The notes: generated by a model from the letters alone, not told the origin. Shown: positions 1 through 9,180, numbered from the stretch's first letter. The stretch: 64,000 nucleotides of DNA from an uncultured Phascolarctobacterium sp. (GCA_949285135.1 CASDXO010000012.1:1-64000), one strand, 5' to 3'. Numbers and translations are program-made.

Positions 1-152
1 ATGGTAATGAAGGAACCTGGTGTGACGTAGGCTTTGGCTTTGCAGCAGCAATGAGCAAGAACAGCTACGCATATCTGGACTTTGAAAAATCCTTTGGCAA
101 TGACTTTGATGACACCTATCAGATCAATGCCGGTTTACAGTGGAGCTTCTAA
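1..152 (+). CDS. C-terminal end of an outer-membrane autotransporter beta-barrel (partial)
   Basis: The window opens inside a gene. Reading from base 3 gives 49 residues and a TAA at 150-152. The residues alternate polar and hydrophobic, contain YLDFEKSFG and end INAGLQWSF. A terminal aromatic residue after such a strand is the usual signal for insertion of a barrel into the outer membrane, and YLDFEKSFG followed by INAGL is typical of the autotransporter beta-domain. The passenger lies outside the window. Its presence points to a diderm host. A strong terminator follows 22 bases later. Confidence 0.7.
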   Translation, partial: GNEGTWCDVGFGFAAAMSKNSYAYLDFEKSFGNDFDDTYQINAGLQWSF

Positions 153-173
153 TTGTAAAAGGCAAAGTAATAA

Positions 174-206
174 AACAATATCGGGCCATAGGCCCGATAT
201 TGTTTT
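174..206 (+). terminator. Intrinsic terminator of the autotransporter gene
   Basis: A 13-14 bp inverted repeat (ACAATATCGGGCC / GGCCCGATATTGT) with a 3-base loop is followed by TTTT. Confidence 0.85.
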
Positions 207-326
207 CTATAGTAAAATTGAAAATTTAAGCGCCTATGCACAATACAGTGGATAAAGAAACTGCGCAGACAGGCAGGGATTTCTCAGATAGAGCTTGCCA
301 GAGAAATAGAAGTATCACAGACACAC

Positions 327-554
327 ATGAGTAATATTGAAAATGGCAATACAGGCATCAGTTTGTGGACTGCGGTTAAAATTAGCAGAGTGCTGCAATG
401 CAGTCTTGACCAGCTGGTGGAAGAAACCCCTGTTGCTGAAAAGAGCTATGATAATGAAAAATATATGATAGATGTAGATGAACTGGCAGATATATTGAAA
501 ATTATGGCTATGAAAAATAAAAGAAGACATGGAAGTGGCAGCGGGCATAATTAA
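327..554 (+). CDS. XRE/Cro-type helix-turn-helix regulator with a doubtful start
   Basis: The frame shows a helix-turn-helix (SQIELAREIEVSQTHMSNIE) followed by a helical tail typical of small XRE regulators. The first helices lie upstream of the only in-frame ATG at 327. The frame is open from 222, and 252-326 encodes IKKLRRQAGISQIELA and onward, but it has no ATG, GTG or TTG before 327 and no ribosome site near 327. ATG 236 and GTG 248 precede this stretch in another frame. Either a single-base frameshift near 250-260 has broken the gene, or a non-standard start is used. Starting at 327 would remove most of the DNA-binding domain, so this is probably a decayed gene. Confidence 0.5.
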   Translation: MSNIENGNTGISLWTAVKISRVLQCSLDQLVEETPVAEKSYDNEKYMIDVDELADILKIMAMKNKRRHGSGSGHN

Positions 555-606
555 ATAATTTAATACAGCTTAATTTATACTATATATTGGTAGCAAAAAT
601 AAAATA

Positions 607-660
607 ACAGCTTTCAGAATATCATCACTAAGGCAGGCAGCCTTGGTGATTTTTTTATGC
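607..660 (-). pseudogene. Fragment of a DinB/UmuC-type polymerase gene, now a terminator-like hairpin
   Basis: These 54 bases match 20115-20168, inside the Y-family polymerase gene of this window, at 44 of 54 positions without gaps. Read on the minus strand they encode KKITKAACLSDDILKA, against KKITKATYLSDDILKA in the intact gene. The flanks do not continue the similarity and hold stops. The same bases form an 11 bp stem (624-634 with 640-650) followed by seven T on the plus strand, so the remnant may now terminate the HTH gene. Confidence 0.6.
624..657 (+). terminator. Intrinsic terminator downstream of the HTH gene
   Basis: The stem ATCACTAAGGC / GCCTTGGTGAT has a 5-base loop and one T-G pair and is followed by a T7 run. 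It overlaps the polymerase gene fragment. Confidence 0.75.
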
Positions 661-695
661 TTTTACGTATTTGGGCTAAAAGTGATTTATGTGCA

Positions 696-744
696 TCTTA
701 ATGCAATCTTAATACGTTTGGATAATCTTTTATTATTTTATAGT
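696..744 (+). promoter_or_regulatory. Promoter region with two KdpE/PhoB-family-like direct repeats
   Basis: TCTTAAT occurs at 696-702 and again at 707-713, an 11-base period as expected for OmpR/PhoB-family response regulators. A possible -35 (TTGGAT, 718) and -10 (TATAGT, 739) follow. A similar array stands before the kdpFABC operon at 3100. Binding by KdpE is inferred from gene content. Confidence 0.45.
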
Positions 745-805
745 ATTCTGAATGCTACGATATAAGTACCAATATAGCAGAATGATATTGCAGGAGAAAA
801 CAAAT

Positions 806-2803
806 ATGGAGAAGATACAGCAAACAAGATCAGATTACAAAACAGGCACTGAAAGCACGAAACTTGCCGGCAGGCTCAAAATATTTTTTGGCTATGCCGC
901 TGGTGTAGGCAAAACCTATGCAATGCTCAAGGCTGCTCATCAGGCTCAAAAAGAGGGTATAGATGTGGTGGTTGGTTATGTGGAACCTCATGCCAGACCG
1001 GATACATTGAAACTCCTGAATGGACTGGAGGTTTTGCCCTGCAAAGAAATCATCTATCACGGCATTAAGCTGAGAGAGCTTGATTTAGACAGAGCTCTGC
1101 AGAGAAAGCCGCAGCTTATTTTAGTAGACGAATTAGCTCACAATAATACTCATGGATGCCGTCACACAAAACGGTATCAGGATGTGGAAGAACTGCTCCA
1201 GGCTGGAATCAGCGTCTATACTACCGTCAACGTACAGCATTTGGAATCTTTGAACGATTTAGTGTCCTCCATCACGGGTATAGCGGTAAATGAACGAATA
1301 CCGGACCATGTTTTTGACCGGGCTAATCAGGTAGAACTGGTGGATATTGAGCCAGATGAGCTGGTGAAACGCCTGCAGAAGGGAAAAGTGTACCGGGAAC
1401 GGCAGGCAAAACAGGCGCTGCAGAACTTTTTTACCGCTGAAAATTTAGCTGCCTTGCGAGAGATTGCCATGCGGCGTACTGCAGATCAGCTGAACCGAAC
1501 AGCAGTGCAGGAAGGTAAAGAAAAGAGTGCCAAAGCAGGAGAACATATCCTGATTTGCCTTTCTTCCGCACCATCCAATGCGAAAGTTATCCGAACTGCT
1601 GCACGAATGGCGGAAGCCTTTCATAGCGGTTTTACGGCGCTGTTTGTGCAGACCCCGGAAACGAAAGACTTATCTGACGAAAATGCTAAACGTCTGCGCA
1701 GTAATATACGTCTGGCAGAGCAGCTGGGCGCACAGATTTCTACGGTATATGGAACTGATCCTGCCGTACAGATTGCAGAATATGCCCGCGTCAGCGGCGT
1801 TACAAAAATAGTTATGGGCCGCATCAATCATAAGCAAAATCCGATTACAGGGAAGAAGAGTCTGGCTGATCGCCTGATTGAGCTGACAGATTTGGATATA
1901 TATATTATTCCGGACCATCAGCCGCTGTATAAAAGGCCGCTGGGAAAAATTCATATTGCCAAAGCACACTTTACCTGGAAAGATACGGGCATTATGATGG
2001 CTTCTTTGTTGCTTTCTTCACTTGTTGGCTTTGGGTTTTATTACGCCGGATTCAGTGAATCCAATATTATTACGGTTTACATTTTGGGAGTTCTCATTAC
2101 TGCGGTTTGCACAAACGGCCACTTTTATGGGGCGATTAATTCTCTCTTTAGTGTTGCTGCTTTCAACTTTTTTTTTACCGAACCGCGTTTTAGCTTTCAG
2201 GCCTACGATCCAAGCTATCCCGTTACGTTTCTTATTATGCTTTTATCCAGCATTATTGCAAGTTCCCTTGCCAGCCGCGTGAAGGCACAGGCACGTTTGG
2301 CGGCAGAAAAAACCTATTATACCGAACTGCTTCTGGAGAGCAGTCAAAAACTGCAGAAAGGGAGGACGGAATGGGATTGCCTGCGGCTGACAGCAGAGCA
2401 GCTAAACAGACTTTTTGACCGGCCTGTTCTCTATGCGTTAAGTGAGACGGAACAAAAGCTGCAATTTAGAATAGAGCCGGACGATGCACAGAATATTATA
2501 ACTGAGTTAACTTCCGAAGAAATCGGGGTGGCCAAGTGGGTACAAAGAAACAATAAACATGCAGGCGCAACTACAAATACACTGCCAGACTCCAAATGGC
2601 TTTTTCTCTCCGTCAGAGGGACGCAGGGAGTTATGGGAATTGTAGGCATTCCTATTGTAGGATACTCCATTCCGGGTGCCTTTGAAAAAAACCTTATGAT
2701 TGCCATTTTAAGTGAGTGCGGTCTCAGTCAGGAGCGTATCCGGCTGCAGGAAGAGCGAAATAAGGCAGAGCTGCAGATGCCAAAAGAGCGATTGCAAGTC
2801 TGA
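806..2803 (+). CDS. KdpD-like sensor lacking the histidine kinase domain
   Basis: This is the sensory half of the KdpD potassium/turgor sensor. From the N-terminus it has the KdpD domain with a canonical Walker A (AAGVGKTYAML, near residues 30-41) and the YQDVEELLQAGISVYTT segment. Next come a universal-stress-protein domain with SSAPSNAKVIRTAARMA, the type that binds c-di-AMP in some KdpD proteins, four membrane segments (DUF4118) and a GAF-like region. It stops at KERLQV, just before the HAMP-like linker and the H-box, so it cannot phosphorylate KdpE. ATG 806 is preferred over 752 because AGGAG lies 9 bases upstream. It precedes kdpFABC, while a complete kdpD follows at 9181. It may be a decayed paralog or a kinase-less accessory sensor; short KdpD proteins are known in other bacteria. 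Confidence 0.85.
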   Translation: MEKIQQTRSDYKTGTESTKLAGRLKIFFGYAAGVGKTYAMLKAAHQAQKEGIDVVVGYVEPHARPDTLKLLNGLEVLPCKEIIYHGIKLRELDLDRALQRKPQLILVDELAHNNTHGCRHTKRYQDVEELLQAGISVYTTVNVQHLESLNDLVSSITGIAVNERIPDHVFDRANQVELVDIEPDELVKRLQKGKVYRERQAKQALQNFFTAENLAALREIAMRRTADQLNRTAVQEGKEKSAKAGEHILICLSSAPSNAKVIRTAARMAEAFHSGFTALFVQTPETKDLSDENAKRLRSNIRLAEQLGAQISTVYGTDPAVQIAEYARVSGVTKIVMGRINHKQNPITGKKSLADRLIELTDLDIYIIPDHQPLYKRPLGKIHIAKAHFTWKDTGIMMASLLLSSLVGFGFYYAGFSESNIITVYILGVLITAVCTNGHFYGAINSLFSVAAFNFFFTEPRFSFQAYDPSYPVTFLIMLLSSIIASSLASRVKAQARLAAEKTYYTELLLESSQKLQKGRTEWDCLRLTAEQLNRLFDRPVLYALSETEQKLQFRIEPDDAQNIITELTSEEIGVAKWVQRNNKHAGATTNTLPDSKWLFLSVRGTQGVMGIVGIPIVGYSIPGAFEKNLMIAILSECGLSQERIRLQEERNKAELQMPKERLQV

Positions 2804-3099
2804 TTCATCAACTCTTTATAAATATAATGAAGTACACGCTGATAGATCAGCAGCAGAAAATATTATGCAAATAAAAATCACACATGCTGGAATTGTTTGT
2901 TTTATTCTATGCTGCTGTACTGAGAAATACAGATTGTCAACGAGGGCTGTAACGTGGATTTGACATCGGCTGTCTGTTGCAGCCATGTACTGGTTATCTG
3001 GCGTATTAGATTATCTATATGGGAACAGTATTACAATTTGCGCTTATTTTAATTGCGATGAGAGGCGTTAGATAGTTTATAAAATGGAATGAAGAAATA
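2804..3099. other. Intergenic stretch without a convincing gene
   Basis: About 300 bases between the truncated kdpD and the kdp promoter. Short open stretches (for example 2884-2952 and 2986-3075) have neither ribosome sites nor recognisable products. I see no residue of a histidine kinase domain here, so the missing part of the upstream gene was lost rather than frameshifted. Confidence 0.5.
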
Positions 3100-3168
3100 T
3101 TAATCTCATCTTAATATCTCCTTATTTTCCTTAATCCCCACTTATTACGGATTGCGGTATGCTATAAA
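3100..3168 (+). promoter_or_regulatory. kdp operon promoter with 11-base direct repeats
   Basis: TTAATCTCATC (3100), TTAATATCTCC (3111) and TTATTTTCCTT (3122) form three head-to-tail 11-base units, with another TTAAT at 3131. They lie upstream of an extended -10, TATGCTATAAA (3158-3168), with no good -35. This arrangement fits an activator of the OmpR/PhoB class such as KdpE. The kdpDE promoter has the same TATGCTATAA -10 near 9145. Confidence 0.55.
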
Positions 3169-3223
3169 CGCAAAACAAAGTTGTGTTTTGCTTGCCTGAC
3201 AATTGTGAAAGGAGAGCAATTTT

Positions 3224-3451
3224 ATGGCTGAGTATATACAACTTCGCATGGCTATAATTGGTGTAATCGTTGCAATGTTTGCACTGACGAACATTGTTGG
3301 GAAAATGGCATGCGGCATGGCATCATTTATATTAACGAAAGGAGCGCCGAGTATGATGGATTGCTTAATGGTAGTAACTCTGTTGTTCGGTTTTAGTCTT
3401 GTCTGGACGCTGGTAAATTGGTGCCAGCGGCAAATTGATTCTCAGGAATGA
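3224..3451 (+). CDS. Small two-segment membrane protein at the head of the kdp operon
   Basis: 75 residues with two hydrophobic segments (about residues 8-28 and 43-66), a basic-polar tail, and a good ribosome site (AAAGGAG) before ATG 3224. A second ribosome site (AAAGGAG, 3340-3346) precedes an internal ATG at 3352, which would give a 32-residue single-span peptide from the same frame. It sits 22 bases before kdpF and after the kdp promoter, so it is probably expressed with the pump. I recognise no family. A role as an extra KdpF-like peptide is only a guess. Confidence 0.6.
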   Translation: MAEYIQLRMAIIGVIVAMFALTNIVGKMACGMASFILTKGAPSMMDCLMVVTLLFGFSLVWTLVNWCQRQIDSQE

Positions 3452-3473
3452 TGGAGAGTAGGAGTTGAAAAGT

Positions 3474-3551
3474 ATGATTTTACTTGGAATTATTGTTTTG
3501 CTGCTGGGTGGATATTTAATATACGCCTTGGCGCATCCGGAGCGATTTTAA
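3474..3551 (+). CDS. kdpF: KdpF, small lipid-like subunit of the K+ pump
   Basis: 25 residues: one membrane span (ILLGIIVLLLGGYLIYAL) and the tail AHPERF. Both the single span and a Pro-Glu-x-Phe end are typical of KdpF, which stabilises the KdpABC complex in the inner membrane. The start at 3474 has GGAG 9-13 bases upstream, and kdpA begins 31 bases after the stop. Confidence 0.85.
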   Translation: MILLGIIVLLLGGYLIYALAHPERF

Positions 3552-3582
3552 TGTCGCGGACACAGTATAGGAGGAATTTTAT

Positions 3583-5343
3583 ATGTTACAGCTGATTCTG
3601 ACATTGATCATTTATTTGATCCTTGTCATTCCGGTAGGACGGTATCTTTATAAAATCGCCGCCGGAAAACATACTTTTGCCGATCCTGTCTTTGACAGGG
3701 TAGACGGGGTCATCTATAAATTAGGCGGTGTAGAGCCCGATAAGGGTATGAACTGGAAACAATATGCTCTGGCGCTTGTTGGTTCCAATGCAGTGATGAT
3801 TGCTATCGGTTACCTGATTCTCAGAATCCAGGGCATTCCCTTCTTTAATCCCAATGGGATAGAAGGCATGGAAGCAACGCTTGCTTTTAATACTATTATC
3901 AGTTTTATGACCAATACCAATCTGCAGCACTACTCTGGTGAAAGTGGATTGAGTTATCTGTCTCAGATGACAGTTATCATCTTTATGATGTTTGTGTCGG
4001 CAGCCAGTGGTTATGCAGCATGTGTTGCTTTTATCCGTGGCCTGGCAGGTAGAGTTACGGATAATGTGGGTAACTTTTTTGCCGATCTGGTTCGTATTAC
4101 CACCCGTGTGCTGCTGCCGTTTTCGCTGGTAGGCGGACTGCTTCTTGTATGGCAGGGTGTGCCCCAGAACTTTTCTGAGAATGTTGTTGTAAAAACTCTG
4201 GAAGGAACTTATCAGATATTAGGCATGGGACCTGTAGCTGCGCTTGAAATTATTAAGCATCTGGGCACCAATGGCGGTGGCTTTTTTGGTGCTAATTCTA
4301 CCACGCCGATGGAAAATCCCACCATTTTGTCCAATCTTATCGAATTGTATTCCATGATGCTGCTGCCTGGTGCCTGTGTCATTACTTTTGGTAAAATGGT
4401 AGAAGACGGTCGCCGTCAGCATCAGAAAAATAATGCTTCTGGAAATACACTGCCTGCTGAGCAGGAAGGAATTATTGCCAGAATCTTTGGTAAAGAAGGA
4501 AAAAGCATCTTTTTGACGATGGGCATTTTGTTTCTGGCAGGACTCAGTCTTTGCTACTGGGCGGAATTGCAGGGCAATCCACTTCTGGCTGATATTGGTC
4601 TTAACCAGTCTGCAGGCAGCATGGAAGGCAAGGAAGTACGCTTCGGTATTGCACAATCCGCTATGTTTACCACGGTAACTACATCTTTCACAACTGGTAC
4701 AGTTAACAATATGCACGATACCTTGACACCTTTGGGCGGTATGGTGCCGCTGCTGCACATGATGCTTAACTGCGTCTTTGGCGGCAAGGGTGTAGGCCTT
4801 ATGAATATGATTTTGTACGCTATTTTGGCGGTATTCATCTGTGGCCTGATGGTAGGGCGTACTCCGGAATATCTTGGCAAAAAGATTGACGGACGCGAAA
4901 TGAAACTTACTGCCCTGGGCATCATCATTCATCCGCTGCTGATTCTGGCTTTCTCTGCTCTGGCAGTGGCAACAGCAGCCGGTCAGGCCGGAATTACCAA
5001 CCCTGGTTTTCATGGATTGAGTCAGGTACTGTATGAATATGCTTCCTCAGCAGCGAATAACGGCTCCGGATTTGAAGGTCTGGCGGATAATACATACTTC
5101 TGGAACATTACCACTGGTATTGTTATGTTCCTGGGGCGTTATCTGCCCATCGTAATCCAGTTAGCCATTGCGGGCTCCCTGATAAAGAAAACCTATGTAA
5201 ATGAGTCTGCTGGTACGCTGAGAACAAGCACGGTGAATTTTGCTGTGATTCTTGTATTCGTGGTATATATTTTTGCTGCGCTGACTTTCTTCCCGGCGCT
5301 GGCACTGGGCCCCATTGCTGAACATTTGACTATTTGGGGCTAA
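3583..5343 (+). CDS. kdpA: Potassium-transporting ATPase subunit A
   Basis: KdpA is the channel-like subunit that binds and carries K+ through the inner membrane. The 586-residue protein is close to the usual length. It has ten or so hydrophobic segments and the selectivity-filter style loops, including [19 protein letters not shown] (near residue 226) and [21 protein letters not shown] (near 367). ATG 3583 follows AGGAGGA at good spacing. Operon order F-A-B-C is standard. Confidence 0.96.
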   Translation: MLQLILTLIIYLILVIPVGRYLYKIAAGKHTFADPVFDRVDGVIYKLGGVEPDKGMNWKQYALALVGSNAVMIAIGYLILRIQGIPFFNPNGIEGMEATLAFNTIISFMTNTNLQHYSGESGLSYLSQMTVIIFMMFVSAASGYAACVAFIRGLAGRVTDNVGNFFADLVRITTRVLLPFSLVGGLLLVWQGVPQNFSENVVVKTLEGTYQILGMGPVAALEIIKHLGTNGGGFFGANSTTPMENPTILSNLIELYSMMLLPGACVITFGKMVEDGRRQHQKNNASGNTLPAEQEGIIARIFGKEGKSIFLTMGILFLAGLSLCYWAELQGNPLLADIGLNQSAGSMEGKEVRFGIAQSAMFTTVTTSFTTGTVNNMHDTLTPLGGMVPLLHMMLNCVFGGKGVGLMNMILYAILAVFICGLMVGRTPEYLGKKIDGREMKLTALGIIIHPLLILAFSALAVATAAGQAGITNPGFHGLSQVLYEYASSAANNGSGFEGLADNTYFWNITTGIVMFLGRYLPIVIQLAIAGSLIKKTYVNESAGTLRTSTVNFAVILVFVVYIFAALTFFPALALGPIAEHLTIWG

Positions 5344-5360
5344 GGAGGATTTTTGTAATT

Positions 5361-7412
5361 ATGAGTAAGAAACAAAATAAAAAACTGCTGACGCCAGAAA
5401 TCCTTAAACAGGCTCTCAGCGGTTCAGTAAAAAAGTTAGATCCCCGGTATATGATTAAAAATCCGGTTATGTTCGTAGTAGAAATTGGCTTCTGCATTAC
5501 CCTGCTGCTAACGATTGTGCCGGAGTTATTTGGTGAGGTTGACAGTGACCTGCGTACTTACAATTTAATTGTTTCCGTTATTCTGCTGCTGACAGTACTG
5601 TTTGCTAACTTTGCAGAATCCGTGGCAGAAGGCCGCGGCAAGGCTCAGGCTGCCAGCCTGAAGAAAACGCAGAAGGACACGGAGGCTCATCTGCTGGATC
5701 AGGACGGTAACGAAACCATTGTTTCTTCCAGTGAGCTGAAAAAGGGCGATATTGTTATGGTAGTTGCCGGTGAGGTAATTCCTGGTGACGGTGAGGTTAT
5801 TGAGGGCATTGCCTCTGTAGATGAATCGGCCATTACCGGCGAGTCTGCACCGGTGGTTCGCGAGAGTGGCGGTGATTTCTGTTCTGTTACCGGTGGTACT
5901 ACTGTAGTGTCTGACTGGCTGAAAATCCGCATTACTTCTGATATTGGCAACAGTTTTCTTGATCGAATGATTGCTCTGGTAGAAGGTGCTTCTCGTAAAA
6001 AAACTCCTAATGAGATTGCGTTAAGTACCTTACTGGTGTCTCTGACAATCATTTTCCTGATCGTTATTGTTACTTTGTATCCCATCGGTATGTATTGCGG
6101 GGTTCAGCTGCCGTTGTCTACGCTGATTGCCCTGATGGTTTGTCTGATTCCGACTACCATCGGCGGTTTGTTATCTGCCATCGGCATTGCCGGTATGGAC
6201 CGTGTAACTCGCTTTAATGTAATCGCTATGTCCGGTAAGGCAGTAGAAGCCTGCGGCGATGTAGATACAATGATTCTGGATAAGACAGGTACCATTACCT
6301 TTGGTAACCGTCTGGCTGCTGATTTCTTACCCGTTGAGAGTGCAAGCCGCAGTGATCTCATTCGTTGTGCGGCTCTGACCAGCCTTCGTGATGAAACTCC
6401 CGAGGGTAAATCTACTTTGGAACTGGCACGTCGTATGGGCGAAAAGTGTGAGGAGTTGCCTGGCTCTTCCTTTATGGAGTTTACTGCTCAGACACGCATG
6501 AGCGGTGTAGATCTTCCGGATGGTACCAAAGTTCGCAAAGGTGCTTCAGACGCTATTGAACGGTATGTCATGTCGTTGGGCGGCAAGATTCCTGCCGATT
6601 TGCACAGCCATGTAGAAAAAGTTTCTTCACTGGGTGGTACACCTCTTGTAGTTTGCCAGAATAATCAGATCCTTGGGGTTATTTACCTGAAAGATACCGT
6701 AAAACCAGGCATGGCAGAACGTTTTGAACGTCTGCGTGCTATCGGCATTAAGACTATAATGTGCACAGGCGATAATCCCCTGACTGCTGCTACTATTGCC
6801 AAGGAGGCCGGTGTAGACGGTTTTATCGCTGAGTGCAGACCTGAAGACAAGATTAATGTCATCAAAAAGGAGCAGGCAGAAGGAAAGATTGTTGCCATGA
6901 CTGGCGATGGTACTAATGATGCTCCGGCTTTGGCTCAGGCCAATGTTGGTCTGGCCATGAATTCAGGTACTACCGCGGCCAAAGAAGCTGCCAATATGGT
7001 AGACCTGGATTCTGACCCCACCAAAATCCTTGAGGTAGTGGAAATCGGCAAGCAGCTGCTTATCACCCGTGGCTCGCTTACCACCTTCTCAATTGCCAAT
7101 GATATCGCAAAATATTTTGCGATTATCCCCGCTATGTTTATGGCGGCTGTTCCTCAGCTGAGTATTTTGAATATCATGAATCTGAGTACACAGAACAGTG
7201 CAATTTTGTCTGCATTAATTTTTAATGCAATCATAATTCCCTGCCTGATTCCTCTTGCAATGAAAGGTGTTAAGTATCGCCCCATGTCTTCTGGAAAAAT
7301 GTTGGCACGTAATATGATGATTTACGGTTTGGGCGGTATCATAGTTCCCTTTATTGGAATTAAAATTATTGACATGATGATTGCTCCTATACTGACAGCA
7401 ATGGGCGTCTGA
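5361..7412 (+). CDS. kdpB: Potassium-transporting P-type ATPase subunit B
   Basis: KdpB is the catalytic subunit that hydrolyses ATP through an aspartyl-phosphate. The actuator motif TGES (near 5836), the phosphorylation motif DKTGT (near 6281) and the hinge [17 protein letters not shown] (near 6900) are all present. It has seven or so membrane spans. The protein is 683 residues, the expected length. I chose ATG 5361, with TAAGGAGG upstream overlapping the kdpA stop, over an upstream in-frame ATG at 5334 that overlaps kdpA and lacks a ribosome site. Confidence 0.97.
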   Translation: MSKKQNKKLLTPEILKQALSGSVKKLDPRYMIKNPVMFVVEIGFCITLLLTIVPELFGEVDSDLRTYNLIVSVILLLTVLFANFAESVAEGRGKAQAASLKKTQKDTEAHLLDQDGNETIVSSSELKKGDIVMVVAGEVIPGDGEVIEGIASVDESAITGESAPVVRESGGDFCSVTGGTTVVSDWLKIRITSDIGNSFLDRMIALVEGASRKKTPNEIALSTLLVSLTIIFLIVIVTLYPIGMYCGVQLPLSTLIALMVCLIPTTIGGLLSAIGIAGMDRVTRFNVIAMSGKAVEACGDVDTMILDKTGTITFGNRLAADFLPVESASRSDLIRCAALTSLRDETPEGKSTLELARRMGEKCEELPGSSFMEFTAQTRMSGVDLPDGTKVRKGASDAIERYVMSLGGKIPADLHSHVEKVSSLGGTPLVVCQNNQILGVIYLKDTVKPGMAERFERLRAIGIKTIMCTGDNPLTAATIAKEAGVDGFIAECRPEDKINVIKKEQAEGKIVAMTGDGTNDAPALAQANVGLAMNSGTTAAKEAANMVDLDSDPTKILEVVEIGKQLLITRGSLTTFSIANDIAKYFAIIPAMFMAAVPQLSILNIMNLSTQNSAILSALIFNAIIIPCLIPLAMKGVKYRPMSSGKMLARNMMIYGLGGIIVPFIGIKIIDMMIAPILTAMGV

Positions 7413-7426
7413 GGAGGTCTCCAACT

Positions 7427-8101
7427 ATGAATGAAAATGAAAATAAGCACACTTTTTTCCAAGGTGTGCGTCAGTCTCTGGCAGTAACGTTAATCCTGCT
7501 GCTGATTTGTGGGTTTATATTTCCTATGTTACTCAGCGGTATTTCTGCTTTTGTTTTCCCCAGTCAGGCTAAAGGCAGCCTGGTCTATGTAGATGGAAAG
7601 GCTGTGGGTGCTGCACATGTAGGGCAGGATTTCACCAAGCCCTATTTTATGAAGGGCAGACCTTCGGCTTACAATTATAATACTTATTATCAGGATGAAC
7701 ATGGTAACAAATACTACAACGATGACAGCGAGTTTGCCGGACTCAGTTCCGGTTCCAATAACTATGCGCCCTCCAATCCTGCTCTGACTGAACGAGTGGA
7801 AGCGGACATTGAAGCATTTTTGAAGGCCAACCCGGGAGTGCAGCGGGAGAATATCCCTGCTGATCTGGTGACTACCTCCGGCTCCGGTCTGGATCCGCAT
7901 ATTACACCTGAGTCTGCCCGTATTCAGATTCCTGCTCTGGCTGCCGCTTCAGGGCTGAGTGAGGAACAACTGGCACAGATTGTGCAGGAGAATACGGAAG
8001 GTAAGTTGTTAGGTATTTTTGGTGAAGAAACTGTCAATGTTCTTGGTGTAAACCTGGGTATAGCTAAGGCAATGGGTCTTGCAGGAGATGTGTCCAGATA
8101 A
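7427..8101 (+). CDS. kdpC: Potassium-transporting ATPase subunit C
   Basis: KdpC is the single-span periplasmic-facing subunit that couples KdpA and KdpB. One N-terminal membrane segment (about residues 17-41) is followed by QDFTKPYFMKGRPSA, SGLDPHITPESARIQIP and LGVNLGIAKAMGLA, all typical of KdpC. At 224 residues it is slightly longer than E. coli KdpC. The start follows GAGGAGG, 14 bases after kdpB. Confidence 0.96.
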   Translation: MNENENKHTFFQGVRQSLAVTLILLLICGFIFPMLLSGISAFVFPSQAKGSLVYVDGKAVGAAHVGQDFTKPYFMKGRPSAYNYNTYYQDEHGNKYYNDDSEFAGLSSGSNNYAPSNPALTERVEADIEAFLKANPGVQRENIPADLVTTSGSGLDPHITPESARIQIPALAAASGLSEEQLAQIVQENTEGKLLGIFGEETVNVLGVNLGIAKAMGLAGDVSR

Positions 8102-8141
8102 ATGCTGCCCCAGCAGATTTGCAATAACGGAGATATCCACC

Positions 8142-9029
8142 ATGCAATTTCACTATGATAAAACACTGCAACAGAAAATTAAAACAATGGCTAAGATTGC
8201 AGATGATACACCGGCATGGCTGACGATATATCTGATAAAATCCTTAAAGGAGTGGCTGGGGCAACCATGCAGAGTATCATATCAGGAAGGGGAGACATTG
8301 CTTCAACTGGGTTATGAAGTACTGTACGTACCAGTTGTGGAGTTTGCACAACTGTTTGCTCCCCTGATAGGTAAAGTCAATAAAATATGGCCTGTTCAGA
8401 TTTTTGGAATGGCTGATAATCATGAGCTGGTCGAAATTTCATTTGCTGAAAGTAATAATGAGTACATTGTGCAGCAACGCAATGTTTCCGGAATCTGGTG
8501 TGATAATCTGCAAGATATTTATTTATCTGTCAGGTTTCCTGATGCGCTGTCTGCCGGTTGCATGTGCCAGATAATATGGGCAGCAATACGTGATGAGCAA
8601 GTAGCCGTTTTTGACTGGAGATTTGCTGATTTTCTGAATCAACAGAAGTTATGTAAAGCAGATTACACGTTATCCTACTGCTATGTTTCATTAGCGACTG
8701 ACATTGCGCAGAAGAACCCTGCTGCCTGTTTGTCTGGGCTGAAGCTGCAGCAAAAAGAAGTATTATGGCGCATGTTTTTAGAAAAACATCTGGCACCGCC
8801 TGAATTTGAATGGGTCAAGGATGCTCTGCTGCAGGACGGTGTTCCCGACTGGATCGAGTGGCATTTGGCACTCTATCGAACTTTGGAACAATTAGGCATC
8901 AGATCTATTAATGTGGGGAGTGCGTTTGAACTTATGGATAACGCAGGAAAACGCCTCTATTTTAGTATGGAGCATGATAATGCAGCAGAACATGTACTGA
9001 TGAAGATTCTTTTTCCGCTGAATCAATAA
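8142..9029 (+). CDS. Uncharacterised protein linked to kdp
   Basis: 295 residues, no signal peptide or membrane span, moderately acidic and Trp/Leu-rich, so probably cytosolic. I do not recognise the family. ATG 8142 has GGAG upstream; an in-frame start at 8079 would overlap kdpC and lacks a ribosome site. The gene starts 40 bases after kdpC on the same strand and is followed by a strong terminator, so it is probably the last gene of the kdp operon. A regulatory or assembly role for the pump is inference from position only. Confidence 0.65.
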   Translation: MQFHYDKTLQQKIKTMAKIADDTPAWLTIYLIKSLKEWLGQPCRVSYQEGETLLQLGYEVLYVPVVEFAQLFAPLIGKVNKIWPVQIFGMADNHELVEISFAESNNEYIVQQRNVSGIWCDNLQDIYLSVRFPDALSAGCMCQIIWAAIRDEQVAVFDWRFADFLNQQKLCKADYTLSYCYVSLATDIAQKNPAACLSGLKLQQKEVLWRMFLEKHLAPPEFEWVKDALLQDGVPDWIEWHLALYRTLEQLGIRSINVGSAFELMDNAGKRLYFSMEHDNAAEHVLMKILFPLNQ

Positions 9030-9051
9030 TTTTGCCTTTCATATAATGTGG

Positions 9052-9105
9052 AAAAGGTTACCGGTATGCCTGTATATTCAGGCGTACCGGCAACCTTTTA
9101 TCTGT
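9052..9105 (+). terminator. Strong intrinsic terminator closing the kdp operon
   Basis: A 21-base inverted repeat with one or two mismatches (AAAAGGTTACCGGTATGCCTG / CAGGCGTACCGGCAACCTTTT) and a 6-base loop. The stem ends in four T, with further T-rich sequence close behind. Confidence 0.85.
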
Positions 9106-9125
9106 TCTTAATTTTTCATATCTGC

Positions 9126-9154
9126 GGACAGACAATGCAGAATTATGCTATAAT
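9126..9154 (+). promoter_or_regulatory. Promoter of kdpDE
   Basis: An extended -10 TATGCTATAAT (TATAAT at 9149-9154) sits 27 bases before the kdpD start. The -35 region (near 9126, GGACAG) is weak. A single CTTAAT occurs near 9107. Confidence 0.45.
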
Positions 9155-9180
9155 ACATTTGCTTGAAAGGAGGTATTGCA

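Noticed and set aside
2712-2963. 83-residue plus-strand frame overlapping the end of the truncated kdpD
   Set aside because: Out of frame with kdpD, no ribosome site, and no similarity to a kinase domain.
4219-5013. 264-residue minus-strand open frame inside kdpA
   Set aside because: It is the shadow of a strongly conserved gene, with no ribosome site or recognisable domain.
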